From: Diphasiastrum complanatum
Taxonomy: Eukaryota; Streptophyta; Lycopodiopsida; Lycopodiales; Lycopodiaceae
DNA length: 64,000 nucleotides
Assembly (NCBI GenBank): GCA_029204225.1
Contig: CM055093.1
Span: 23,789,912-23,853,911, forward strand
Reading direction: 5' to 3'
Shown: piece after piece, positions 44,268 through 55,592 of the stretch
Layout: every line of letters begins with the position of its first letter
Position numbering within the stretch: position 1 is the stretch's first letter
The notes under the pieces: generated by a model
Told to the model about the DNA's origin: nothing
Database searches by the model: none
The model's input: the letters and a program-made list of their open reading frames with translations, nothing else
Program-made: the position numbers and the translations under genes

Positions 44268-45650
44268 ATTAGATCCTTTCTCCATCAGATTTGGTGGTTT
44301 TCTCTTCATTAGTTTCTTGATTTTCAATTTCCAGAATGTTTTGGTTCAATTTTTGACCAATTAGTTTTTATTTTTTTGTGTGTTTAATTTCTTGTTTTAG
44401 ATCAGTAGAACTCTCTTTTAGCTTTTTGAAGTTACTGATATTTTCTAATTTGGAGCTATAATGGCCAAGTTATGGCCATTTTAGCGATCTATTTTCAATT
44501 TTAGCTAGTTGTAGTTTTTGCAGTCTGTCTTTGTCCATTTTTTGGCTAAATTTCTGGCCTAGTTTTGTGACTTTAGTTTATTAAGATTGTAGATCTCAGT
44601 CTTAGCTTGAATCTAAACCAATTTCTAGCCAATTTGGTTGAGATTTGGCAAAGTTATGACAATTTTTGTGAAAGAGGTCAAATCTTAGATTTGGTAGAAG
44701 ATTTGTGAGAGAAGCACTTCAACTTCTCATTTTTTAAGTTTTTCTCTTTCTTAAATTTTTTTCAATCTTTTCATTTTGAAGTTTCAAAGATTCACTTTAA
44801 CAAAAAAAAAATTGACCTAACTCTACCTTCGCGTATACAAGACCTTAACCCTACCAACCCCATTTCAGCCCCCCCTCCCGCGTCCCAGCGCCTTCATGCC
44901 AACCGAGAAGTCTAAACCGAGGCATAATCATCAACCTAACCGAGACATAATCATCTAAGGTTCTCAATCAACCGACACACTCCCCTTGGCTGACTCTTGA
45001 GACATCCCCCCCCCATAATGCCTTGTGCTCAGGTGTCCTTTGTAGTTTGGGACCACCTCCAAGAGCAAAATGTCCATCCAATTTTCTCTCTCCTAAGAAC
45101 CTATCATTCTCTCTCTAGGGAATGCACGTTTTTTCTTCTCTCTGGTGGAATGCACATTCTCTCTCTACATAATGCACGTTCTCTCTCCTCTCTCCGGTGG
45201 AATGTGCATGTGCTATGTGGCAGCCTGTCATTGGTTGTCCACATCAACATTCCACCACAAATGTAAAAAAAATTGTCAAAAAAAAAAAAAACCAGTCCAC
45301 ACGTACGATACAACCGTACCGCACGGCCAGAAAAAATTTTAAATGAAAAAAAAAAAAAAAAAAAAAGCAAAAACCTAGTCCATGCGTATGGCCGTACGAC
45401 CGTACCGTACGGCCAAAAAAAGAAAAACAAACCTTCACACAATGGCATTACGCAGGGGAAGGCCTGAAGCCCTCGGGCCTTCGGGCCGTCCCAGCAAGGA
45501 AGGCCCTCAGAAAGGGCCTTTCCCCCCACTTTCGACTGATGCACGACACTAGCTCATACCCTCCCCCTCTCGGTTGATGCACAAAGCTCTCCTTACACCT
45601 CGATTGATCGCTCACGGCCCATCCCCCTCGGGTAACCCCCTTCGCGCCCC
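44268..45650. other. Leader-like and C-rich sequence without a recognised gene
   Basis: Bases 44270-44820 are T-rich and non-coding. From 44821 the composition changes to C-rich (CCCCCCCTCCCGCG). Two related stretches, at about 45290-45330 and 45375-45415, carry GTACG and CCGTACCG motifs followed by poly(A) runs. One holds a hairpin GGCCGTACG/CGTACGGCC with a 7-base loop (45390-45414). Frames here are low-complexity artefacts. Confidence 0.4.
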
Positions 45651-45652
45651 TC

Positions 45653-45655
<3 letters not shown>

Positions 45656-45729
<74 letters not shown>
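45656..45729. repeat. (TC)n microsatellite, about 37 uninterrupted repeats
   Basis: About 74 bases of pure CT repeat, with further CTCTCTC runs at 45099-45195 and 45790-45800. It creates long but meaningless open frames on both strands (Ser-Leu or Arg-Glu repeats). Confidence 0.95.
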
Positions 45730-45730
<1 letters not shown>

Positions 45731-47700
45731 GCAACCTCCCTTTCCTCTCTGTAACGAGCCCTTTGACTTTTGAGGCCCTCTCCCACGCATTCTCTCTCTC
45801 TACGACCTGTGCCTGCCCGCGTGTGCCAAAGAATACAAGAATATTTCTCTTTGATTCTCCTTCACGGCCCACCTCCGTGTGCATGCCATTGGATCTCTAT
45901 GCTCACACAGTATATATTTTTCTATTTTTTTTTGTTGTTTCTTTAAGATCCTTCTTGTCTTTTATGAGCAGAAAGGCTGTCATTCAAATAGCCAAAGAAA
46001 AAAAATTTGACGTCAAACTTTGAGTTTTAACATATTTTTCATCTATAGGCAAGTGTTTCATGGATTTCAAAAAGCATTTCCAATCCAATTCAAATTTCTT
46101 TTAAGACCCCTATTCTAAGTTCATCCATATGTTATTTCCTACCAAATCTTTAAACTCCCATACCTTTTATGTTTTTATCTATCATTTTGTGATTGTTAAT
46201 TGTGAAGCAGTTGTTGCTAGGATTTGTTATTGTTCTCCTCATACTTGAGCTTACTCTCACATGGTGTTATGGTAGTATCAGATGCCATAGTTAGAAGCCT
46301 AATAGGAGGCGGTATCATGATTCCCACAACTTGGGAGAAAGTGCATCAATTGTATCAACATCATTATCTGGTTGGGTTGGATTTGCTAGTCTCCTTCATG
46401 TCGTTGTTGTTCGTGTCTAGTTCATTCTTAGGATTCATTACGATGGTATATGTTGGATTTATTCCTTCTCTCCTTAATCCCATAGGTAATCTAGATATCA
46501 TTCATGATGATGTATATTTACTTGCATTGTCACACAATCTACATAAATATACGAGAATCAAAGATAGGAGGTACTACGTGATAGTCAAACTATGGAGGAA
46601 GGTTGAACTTTCGAAGGAATTTCAAGTGTCAACTTTCAACATGAATTTGAATGTTTGATTTGAACTATTGAATCGAACATTCAAACCCTTGTCACCCTCA
46701 ACTCTAGCCTATGCAATTTTGACTTGAATCGACAAGTTGTCGACTATCTTGCTAACGTGGTATCACTCTAAATAAGTCTAATCACCTATACTAGCTAGTT
46801 TTCTGCACTGTGCAACTGTTTTTACAATGACTATAGCCACGATCACCACCTATCCAAATAGCGACTACCGCTTACTTGGAATAGTGACAACCATGATCAC
46901 CGCCAAGATCCACCTCGGACGGCATAGCTCAACGTCTTGTAACTCCAATAACAAAAAGATGAACATGGTATTTATAGCCTATATGAATTTTTTTGCTCGA
47001 CTTGACCCTATCCAAAAAAATTGTGAAGCAAACACTAGTGTGATCTTGCATTCTCTCAATTCCACCATAATCAATAATTTCTATGTGCTACTTTTTTCAT
47101 TGTGGTACATACAAGTTATATGAAGATTAAAAACAAAAAAATTATAGAAGCTTTTGCATATCTTTGATGCTAGTATGAAAGGTTGTCATTTGGTTTTGCT
47201 TACCTCAATTTTTTATTACTTTATTGATTGCTATGCAAGTCACTACAAAATACCTTCTACATTACAGAGAAGAACTCCCAAGAATGTGAGGATGGAGCAA
47301 CATGCCATGACACAGTCATGCTGCAACACAAGGCAGGCTTACAAGGCTACACCACCTTGTTGCAGTTAAAAATATTGGGAAAAACAGCAGAGGCTCAGAG
47401 GAAAGAATAAAGAGCAATAAAATAGTTGGAGTCGTTTGCATGCACAGGGGGAAGATGATTTGGAAGTGAACACAAGACAGCTGCAGGCATGAATTCTTCA
47501 TCCAGCACTGTTGCTACTTGGCTAGAGGCATCACAAGACTACAAGATAAAAACAAAACAAAAAGCATGTAATTCAACTATATCTATTTAAAAGAATTACT
47601 TGGGTTAATGGGACAACCATCATCCTCAACTTGTTAACAACAAAGACAAGTTGATTTACAAAGTTTCCTATTAACATTAGATAATGCTTAAGAAGAAGAT
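45730..47700. other. Unrecognised region with two unassigned ORFs
   Basis: Two plus-strand frames are long for this AT content: 46224-46658 (144 residues, hydrophobic middle LLVSFMSLLFVSSSFLGFIT) and 46827-47123 (98 residues). I recognise neither. No splice pattern, repeat or transposon end supports them, so I do not call them genes. Confidence 0.3.
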
Positions 47701-49203
47701 ATGTCAGTCAACTTTGATGAAGAAGAAGACAAGTCTTGAACCTCATCATTTGAAAAAGACTATAAAAGTATGTCAAGTTATGTAGTGAGAGACAATAGTG
47801 ATATTTTTTTGAAAAAAAATTGTACAACTGTTGTTGATTATGTTTGCATATTTATTGATGCTTTCGATTGCAACAACTACATCCATTTCCAACACACTAC
47901 AAAATGTATAAACCAAGAATTGCTAACTAATTGCAAGATATTAGAATTTATTTATTAACAGAGGACTTTGCACATGGTTGGACGTACAATCAGCCAGAAG
48001 TTTGCAACTATCATCTGTGCAACATTTTACATTTCAAAACATTTGCATTGATGGTAGGTGGAAACTTTCTCCCAAGCTTCAGATGAAGGGACAAATGAGG
48101 AGATTCTAACAGAGGGTACAGAATAACATCTAGCACTTCAAAAACTCAAATTTTAAATTATCGGCCAACATATTCGTATGGTTTGCATCGATCGCAGCCT
48201 CTTGGTGAAGTGAACCCTGCATAAAACACCGATCAATGTCTGCATCATGACTCAAACTAGAGCCCAGCTGGACAATTATCTCACCCATAAAAGCAGGAAA
48301 ATTAGCTGCTAGCTTAAGACTAAACAGTCATCTCAAATTACTCATTCTCCAGAAGCCATTCTCAGTAAAATTATACAAACTCAGTCAGTTCATTGAAAGT
48401 CTACTACCATCTATGAAGGCCTTGATTTTATAAAATTGTTCAGATTGGACTGACAATCTAGTTTTGCAATGAAATCACTTGAAGACCTTCATCTTCCACC
48501 CAGGTAAAACAGATCTAAAGTTAATTGATTATTGGTTTTTGAGCTCCTTGGAACAAGTCATACACACTAACTAAGTCAATATTATCATTCGTTTGCCCTA
48601 ATATAACAGCTCAAGAAACCTTCAACTGCCAGAATTAGGCATTAGCCTCTTGCCCTAACAGTACTAGTTTTAACGGTGCAGGTGAAAAGTTAAAACCAAG
48701 TCCATTCTCCTCCATGCGTAGGCCTCATTATGATAAAACTCTAATGGTTTACTGTTAGCTACAAAGGATCTGCTAACCTCCAGGCACATTCCTGAAATCA
48801 GAACTACTTACTTACCATGACATCCAAAGAGCTCAATTCCCTAGGAAAAGTTGCAAACATTACAGCTCCTTATTCTGATTTGGATCCCTGATACCAGCCT
48901 ACCAGATTGTTCATCTTCCAGCCCCAAGGCCCAGTCCTCTTATCAAAGCTTCTGTATATGTAACATGATTCAGGAGGCAAAATTTAATGATCTAAATACT
49001 GAATGGAATTGTATTGCTGACAGCGCCAAAGATTGGGTCAGTAGATTCATCACCGTCCACAATATTCGTTACGGTGAATTTTATTACCAAGGACATCATA
49101 TTGTCACTCTATCTCTTCCTCTTGAAACTAGATGGCCCCTTGTCTTCGAGCAATCTCGCCTTTTTGGTTTTGTGGTTAATGGAACCAACACACATACTTT
49201 TTA
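47701..49203. other. Region downstream of PrimPol, no recognised gene
   Basis: AT-rich, stop-rich sequence without clear coding. It should include the 3' untranslated region of the minus-strand PrimPol gene. A 159-residue plus-strand frame at 48851-49330 overlaps the proposed terminal exon in antisense and is probably a shadow. Confidence 0.35.
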
Positions 49204-52200
49204 CTACTGCACTTTAGAATTTTTGTCTGAAATGTCGTCTACCCTTTCCAGCTGCATGCCTCCCCCATTGGCGTACGTTTTGCTAGCTGACACACAAGAC
49301 CTCTGGTCTCTCTGCATACCCCAAATTTAAAAGAAGTATGGCAAAAGTACATGATATGAGGGCTACAACTGATCTGGCCGCAACAAGAAGTTATTTGATG
49401 AGAGTGATGAGAGACTACATGTCTATGAAACCCTCAATATTTACAAGTTTTGCTACACATGATTTGCTAGAGTAGTTTGATATTGCATTGCTTTATATGA
49501 GATAACAAAACCATAATTTTACTATTATACGGCTCCTATTCAACTAATGGCCCTTTTGCAGAACGTGCAGAGGCAGTTTTACTTTTAAAGATTGTTCTTT
49601 CCTACTGGACTCTTGGCATTCTTGCAAGATATTCTAACAGTTTTACTTAATAGAACATTTTTTATGCAATGCTAAATAAATGTACACTTGTATTCAATGA
49701 GAGTATTCTCACCTCTTCACAACACAACTCCATTCTCCAAGTAATCCAGAAAGACACAGACTACAGAAGAGAAAGAAAAGCTTACATTAATTGGGAAATT
49801 TTACTTACTTCAGCACTTGCTCTGAGCTTGTTGCATGTGGCCTCCACTTTGGCGACAGAAGAAATAACTTCTCCCCACCATGCTTCATCTTCTGCGGGAT
49901 CCAAAAAACAAGCCTCCTGGCATGCCTGTGAACTGTAACTTGTGACTGACTGAGTACAAAGAGCATTTCCACCATCATTGCTCAGGTCATGGATTTGGAA
50001 TGCAGAGATTACTTCCTCATTTCTAGCAAGGTTTAGATTACGAGATCCTACATTGTGCATGCCTTTGTCTCCAACAGAATCTTCCCTGGGGCTTGCAGTT
50101 GAAAGTGGAAAATTTGGTGGAATGATGTGACGTGGTATTGGTCTCAGGGGTGACCGAAAGCCTGAAAAAAAAAACCATATAGTAGTTTTCACCACCCTGT
50201 CCTAGTAAAATGCATAAGCAATACTTGTAAATTGACTGGTGACATGTTACTCACAATACCAATTTCTAGTACTAGTACTGATGGGGATGTCCCCTGTTAA
50301 CAATGGTATACGAGCAAACGCATAAACTTCAAACATCTTGAAGATAAATTCCACTCTTTTGAATGTTACTTCTCGAGTTAGTAGATGCTTGTCTTTTTAT
50401 ACAATATACTACTATGCTGGCAAGCATAGATACCCATTCCAATCCTTTTGGGTTGGAATGTTCCGTTCCATACATGTGGAATGTTTCAAAAAAATTACAT
50501 TCAAAAATACTTTTCCAAAAAGAAAAGTTCGACATCAGAAATTTGCAAGCTAACTTATAATTGCCCTTTTGAAGGTATCTGAAACGCAAGCAAACCAAAT
50601 AGAATGTTAAAACGAAAATAGAAAGTGTCAACCTCTAAGATATCAAATGTCTTCATTTTGTATCTGACATAAAAACTACAACCTATCTGGCTTCGTGGTT
50701 GATGCCATAGTTGCACTGCGTTTCTAAAAGCGTAGTTCTGAACGTGTTTCTAAAACGCATTTCTGGATTTTGGTAGCGTTTCTCAGAAACGTGTTTTTTT
50801 TTTGGGGGTGTGTGGGCAATATGGGTATCAGATGAAAGCTCTAATTAAGGGCATTACATCTGTATAGGTTGCTGAATGTTTCGGGTACAGGATGGGTCCA
50901 GTTTGGGTGCATTAACTCCTAGATTTACGCTTTAGCTCCTTTAATATAAAAAATAATTAAAAAAATTAGAATGTCCCACTACCTACCCGTCATGATCCCT
51001 CTTGCCCAGTCCTAATTTGTTCCCATTGCTAAAAGGCCAAGTATTTGCCCTCTAGAAGCTTTATTGAAGATCGTTCACAATACGACTTTTTTTTTGCCTT
51101 GTCCCTATTTTATCTCATTGCCTTGAAGGCTTGAACTTAGCAAACTCATTTTAAATTTGACAAAATCTCTAAATAGCATTTTGGACACTAGATCAACATC
51201 ATTATACCCATTGTAACATCATAACTAAATGGCCCCCCATTGTAAAAAAAAATTATGGTTTTTTTAACACGTTTCTATGCCAGAAACGTGTTCTGTGCAA
51301 CTATGGTTGATGCAATGCTCACATTCTCTTCAAAGACAACGCTTCATGCCAGACTGCCCAATAAGATCATTTTCAAACATTCATCCCAAAATTGGAAGGC
51401 TAGCCATCTCATACAATAGAGGAACAAGCAGGGTTACCATACTATTCCAACCCTTATAAAACTCACCTTGCATTGCTTCTCTTCAAACTCTGAAAATGAA
51501 ACCAGAGACACAATGATCAAGACACATGGTATTTGCTGAGTAGAATCTGAGCCGTTTCTCTTATTATCCCTTTTTCTTGGGGGGTCCACCAGAGTGATTA
51601 ACTGTGTATCAATCAGAAAGAAATGATGTAAACTCAAAAGAGAATATGGGTGGGAGAGTACCTCTACAATCAGGATCATGGCATTTTTGATAATAGCCAG
51701 CCGTTCGAAAGTCAACAATGTACATAACTGCAAGAATCCTAGAACTGTTTAGTACAAAAGAGTTTTTAATGTTAAAAAAAGCAAAAAACTGCAAACTTTT
51801 TATTTCTACCAAGAAAATATTCAAATCACAAATAACCAAAGAGACTGCAGGCATGCAATTGGTGAAATCTAAGAAAAATTTATGGGAAGGTGTCCTTCAG
51901 AGTTCAGACATATTTCAATCTAAAAGAATAAAAAATAGTTTACCATTGTGACTAGCTATCTGTGAATCAGTGGATCGAGATGATGGAGAACCGTTAAGGA
52001 GTCAGAACAAGGATGCCTATAGCATTTTGTCTAATCTTTTTAATTTTGTGAAGGTGTGGGGGTTGGATGTGGAGCTTGAGTTAAGAATGTACACTGCAAG
52101 CTCCCAAAAATTGATGAAGAGATACTGTGATGTGCAATAAATAAGGACTAGGCAAGAGGCCCTCATACCTTAGGAAATTTCAACAAAAACATGATTTATG

Positions 52201-55200
52201 TGATGCAGAACTTTTCCTACAAATTGGTCACATTGTAAGTGCTGTAAAATCTGGATCTCTTCATATCTTCTCTACCTACATCTAAAGAGAAGGCTACCGG
52301 AAACTCCACATCACATCATATGCTACTGCAACAGGATAAAAGTTATGGACTTGCCTTGCCTTGTTACACTAGCTTCACCATGCTCTTATAATGATATACT
52401 AATCTTTTTATTGATGTACAAGCCTAAAAGCCTCTTCTATGCACTCATACCTATGACTAGCCAAGGGCCCAACTATTTTCTTAAGACACTACAGTGGGGG
52501 GGTCCTACTGGAGGGCACACATCCTACAAGAGGGCGTACTATTTTTCCTCCTAAAACCCTACTTTGTGAATAAGGTCGGCTAAGTTTCTAGACGCCACCA
52601 TCCTATATAATACTCCAAGGAAGGATTTCTTCCAACTTTTGCCTCTCCAAGCTTTCACCTCTTGTAAAGGACTTTCTCAACTCAGTACAGAGCCAGTGAC
52701 AAGCCGAACCCAGTAGTCAGGCACTCAGGATCAAAGGAGCTCTTATACCATGTAAAGAATCAAATAAACACTATCAAGCATTCACCATAAGCAATCACCA
52801 TGAAGAAGAGGAAGAACACAACATCACAATCACACTATTACACTAACTGAAAGAGAGTACAATGAACCCTGAATATAGAGTTGACTATAGACTAGCCTAC
52901 AACTACTTACAGCTGGTAACAGCTGTCAACAGTAAATCGTAAACAGTAACAAGTTTATCATTGGTTTCTAACAATTGTCTCTTCTTGCGGTTGGGAAGCG
53001 TACTTGTTATCCATTTCTGTCCGAAGCTGTTGGTTCTCTGTGCGTAGTTGGATGATTTCCAGTTTCAAGGCCTGTACATCTGCTTTCAACTCCTTCAGTT
53101 GGTAGGCTAGGAAATTTTCGAAGGCTGGAGGTGATGTAGTCAGCATTAGATAGGAAGGGTGTGTTCGGAGCAGTTAAATGTGTAGGAGTCTCTTGTGGAT
53201 CATCTGTAGTAGAGATGGGAGTGGGGGGGGCAGGAGGGGAAGGAGGAGGACCGGAGGGGGAAGTGGGGAGAGGGGAGAGGGGGGGCCTGCTGCGCAGCAG
53301 GGGATCTCTGCTGCTGCACAGCAGGGAGCAAATGATGTAAAATGTAGACTCCAAGATAGACGTACAAGACCAAGACAAACACATTTAAGGAACAATGATC
53401 CGTTGAAAAGTAAGAAGTGGCCAGAATAGAACTAGATGAAAAGATGTGGATATGGCATAACCCTCGAAAAGGATAACACTGATACTCGTGGAGCAAATGA
53501 GGAGCACAATCACTCAATATAGAAGAGCATATTCAAATAAAACAACCATTGACATATCTTTGTAAGATTGTTGAGTGGAGAAAACTGTGTATCTTTATCT
53601 GCATCATACCTGGAACTATATGCATAATAGGAGGCAATGACAACACATCTATCACAGGAGATGTTCGCCAGGGATGGAAGACAACAACTTCATGCTTTTT
53701 TTTATATTGTAAAGTAGATGTATTTTGGGCTTGTTAGGGACTAAATTCTTGAGGAGGACTAGTACTGTATGGTTGATTTTATAACTGTTAAAGTAGAATC
53801 TAGAGTTGCCATTAGATTTGACATCTCTTCAAGATCCAGAAATCATGCTTTTGAGACACTATTTAGTACTTATTAATCAATCATTTCTCTAAAATAGGGT
53901 TGATATAATGATTTTGTTCCCTTAGTATGTGTCTGAAAAGTGTGAATGAATATGATAACAGGCTGCAAGGTGGATTATCATTGTATTTACGATTGGTGTA
54001 ACTGGAATATTTAGATTCTAGAGATAAGTCACAATAAACGCACTTCTATTAGTCAAATTTTTGAATACTGAATTCACATATGCTTATTGTTTATTTGTGT
54101 TGTTTTGCTTCTTAGCTTCCACTTGCAAGTAGGTAGGAAAATAACTTTTGAAAATAAGGAGATTCACCATTGTTGCTCTTGTGCTGTCTACCAATATGCT
54201 CACAAAAGCGATTTCCGGAAATGTTGTACACTACCACTCCATATTCTGCAAACCAATACCAACTTCGTATCTTTCCTGCAAAATAGGAATGAATCATCCT
54301 TCACATTATGTATCATTTCAAGCATGTAAGATTCATGTATGAAGAAGTAGATCCTGAAAAATCTTCAAGCATTATCAACAACACGTAATTACAGTTTCAG
54401 GACATCCTGTTCTGCAAACGCTGTACCTTAATGCAATGTGAGCAATTACTGTATTCTGCTGCGGATATTTCAAAAACTCGCAAAGATAGCAAACAATGTT
54501 CATTTCACAAACCACCTCGCAAGCACAATACCTATCCCTTTGAAACTTAAAATTATGCTGTGGCACTTCGCACTCTAGTATAAAATCAAACCATTATTTT
54601 GAGGAACAGTACAAGAAATATGAAAGGAGATATGAGATACAGAAAACAGATGAATATCACATTATCGCTCTAGAGTCAAATCGATACCAGAGTAAATAGG
54701 AGCAGAAGGCTCTCAAACATATATGAAAAATAGCTTAGAGAGTCTCAACAAAACCCCAAACATTCTGGTTAAACTTTAATCTTCTTAACTTATGGTACGG
54801 GAAAGCAAATTTCTTACAGATGGGAAACAATTTCCTATTTAGTGAAAACTTGTTTCCCAGTACCATGTTTTAGAAACATTTCCACTAGTTCCATGAGAGA
54901 AATGAGCTTTCCCAAAATTATCCGCCAGATTCAATCAATATTCTGACCTAGGAAAAATATAAACAAAAAGATATGGCAAAGAAGATTACAGAATCATTTT
55001 GAAGTTTAGAACTTACTAAAAGGGAAGAGCATTCAACATTTACTGTGATTCTACAAAATTACCAACACATACAATAGGCTGAAGCACCTGGGATATCTTC
55101 AATGCAAGCAATGGATTCAACAAATTTGTCAAGGGCCGGAAATGGTGATGTCCCAGATATGTTGAAAGCTCCAAAATGGATTGTCTTAGCTGAGGGTCCT

Positions 55201-55592
55201 ACTTGGAAAGCTCCCATTGGCAGGCTACCACCACGATTTGCAGCCTGTTGAGCATGATATCAAATCTCAACTCTGAGAGAAAATTCGCACATGTGAAAAT
55301 TCATATCAGCTCAGCCTCAGTGAAGCAAATATGAAATACAAGTTTGAATGCACTGATACCTGTGAGCAGCATTTGAGGATCAACCATTCCACATGATAAC
55401 GAAAAACTCTCATCAATATGTCCAGAAAAGCTGCTTTGTCATAACCTAAAAAAAGAAATTTGACTGCCCAAATTACCTACCATTAAGCTGCACTATGCCA
55501 AGTATTGCTACCTCTGTCCCAAATGTTAGAAGATCTTTGCATTCATCATCCAGCTTGCATATAAGCGCCTCCATAAACACAATCTTCTCTTC
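49204..55592 (-). CDS. PRIMPOL: PrimPol-like DNA primase-polymerase, central to C-terminal exons
   Basis: Eight candidate minus-strand exons: 55481-55592, 55360-55445, 55088-55244, 54168-54275, 51662-51727, 49809-50161, 49713-49760 and 49204-49311. Their GT-AG introns have compatible phases and the joined frame has no stop. The product includes SPFPALDKFVESIACIEDIP, KIRSWYWFAEYGVVVYNISG, then NRFCEHIGRQHKSNN, VDFRTAGYYQKCHDPDCRGF and RSPLRPIP. C..H..KSN..C..C is the PrimPol zinc-binding region, needed for primase activity; an acidic tail follows (FLDPAEDEAWWGE). PrimPol re-primes stalled replication forks in nuclei and organelles. Exons 55088-55244, 54168-54275, 51662-51727 and 49809-50161 are secure. 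The second exon (KAAFLDILMRVFRY) and the last two are less so. The N-terminal catalytic exons were not found up to 64000. They may lie beyond transposons inserted in a long intron, or be lost. Confidence 0.8.
50706..51305. mobile_element. Non-autonomous hAT-type MITE in a PrimPol intron
   Basis: A 600-base element with perfect 11-base terminal inverted repeats CATAGTTGCAC / GTGCAACTATG. It is flanked on both sides by GTTGATGC (50698-50705 and 51306-51313), an 8-bp target duplication as made by hAT transposases. Both ends carry clustered CGTTTCT / AGAAACG motifs (for example 50720-50795 and 51269-51288), like hAT subterminal binding sites. It has no coding capacity. It lies in the intron between exons 51662-51727 and 49809-50161, so it is probably removed by splicing. 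Confidence 0.88.
51728..52750. other. PrimPol intron sequence, left part
   Basis: Intron 51728-54167 is 2.4 kb. This part shows no gene. The run CACTAGTGGGGGGGTCC-like G-tract at 52495-52505 and the stretch up to 52740 probably belong to the leader of the LTR element whose LTR is at 52751-52973. Confidence 0.4.
52751..52973 (-). repeat. Short LTR with adjacent primer site, in a PrimPol intron
   Basis: On the minus strand it runs TGTTAGAAACC to CTTTACA (223 bases, TG...CA). It is directly followed by TGGTATAAGAGC (52739-52750), one base different from the standard primer site. Short LTRs of this kind suggest a small element (TRIM-like) or a gypsy/copia fragment. A second LTR was not found. 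Confidence 0.55.
52974..53384 (-). pseudogene. Proline-rich/coiled-coil ORF fragment next to the LTR
   Basis: Minus-strand frames 53384-53007 and 53146-52958 look like one protein split by a frameshift. It has a proline-rich segment (PSGPPPSPPAPPTPISTTDD), then TAPNTPFLSNADYITS, then a heptad-like coiled coil (LKELKADVQALKLEIIQLRT, ENQQLRTEM) ending about 12 bases before the LTR. A proline-rich region plus coiled coil beside an LTR suits a retrotransposon gag-type end, but I do not recognise the family. A perfect 16-base palindrome CCTGCTGCGCAGCAGG lies at 53286-53301. Confidence 0.4.
53385..54167. other. PrimPol intron sequence, right part
   Basis: AT-rich intronic sequence up to the donor of exon 54168-54275. 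No gene or repeat recognised. Confidence 0.5.
54276..55087. other. PrimPol intron between exons 55088-55244 and 54168-54275
   Basis: 812 bases, GTGCTT donor and TTTTGCAG acceptor on the minus strand, joining phase-1 ends exactly. No other feature seen. Confidence 0.6.

Noticed and set aside
45448-46023. Long ORFs of Arg-Glu and Ser-Leu repeats on both strands
   Set aside because: They are produced by the (TC)n microsatellite at 45656-45729.
46224-46658. 144-residue ORF as a membrane protein gene
   Set aside because: No family, no splice context, no second copy; hydrophobic runs are common in T-rich DNA.
48851-49330. 159-residue plus-strand ORF
   Set aside because: It overlaps the proposed PrimPol terminal exon in antisense, shows no recognisable domain and has no splice or promoter support.
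51467-51489. 23-base mini-exon with good splice sites in the PrimPol gene
   Set aside because: Including it shifts the next exon (GCTTTCGG...) into a stop, whereas direct joining of 51662 to 50161 restores DCRGFRSPLRPIP.
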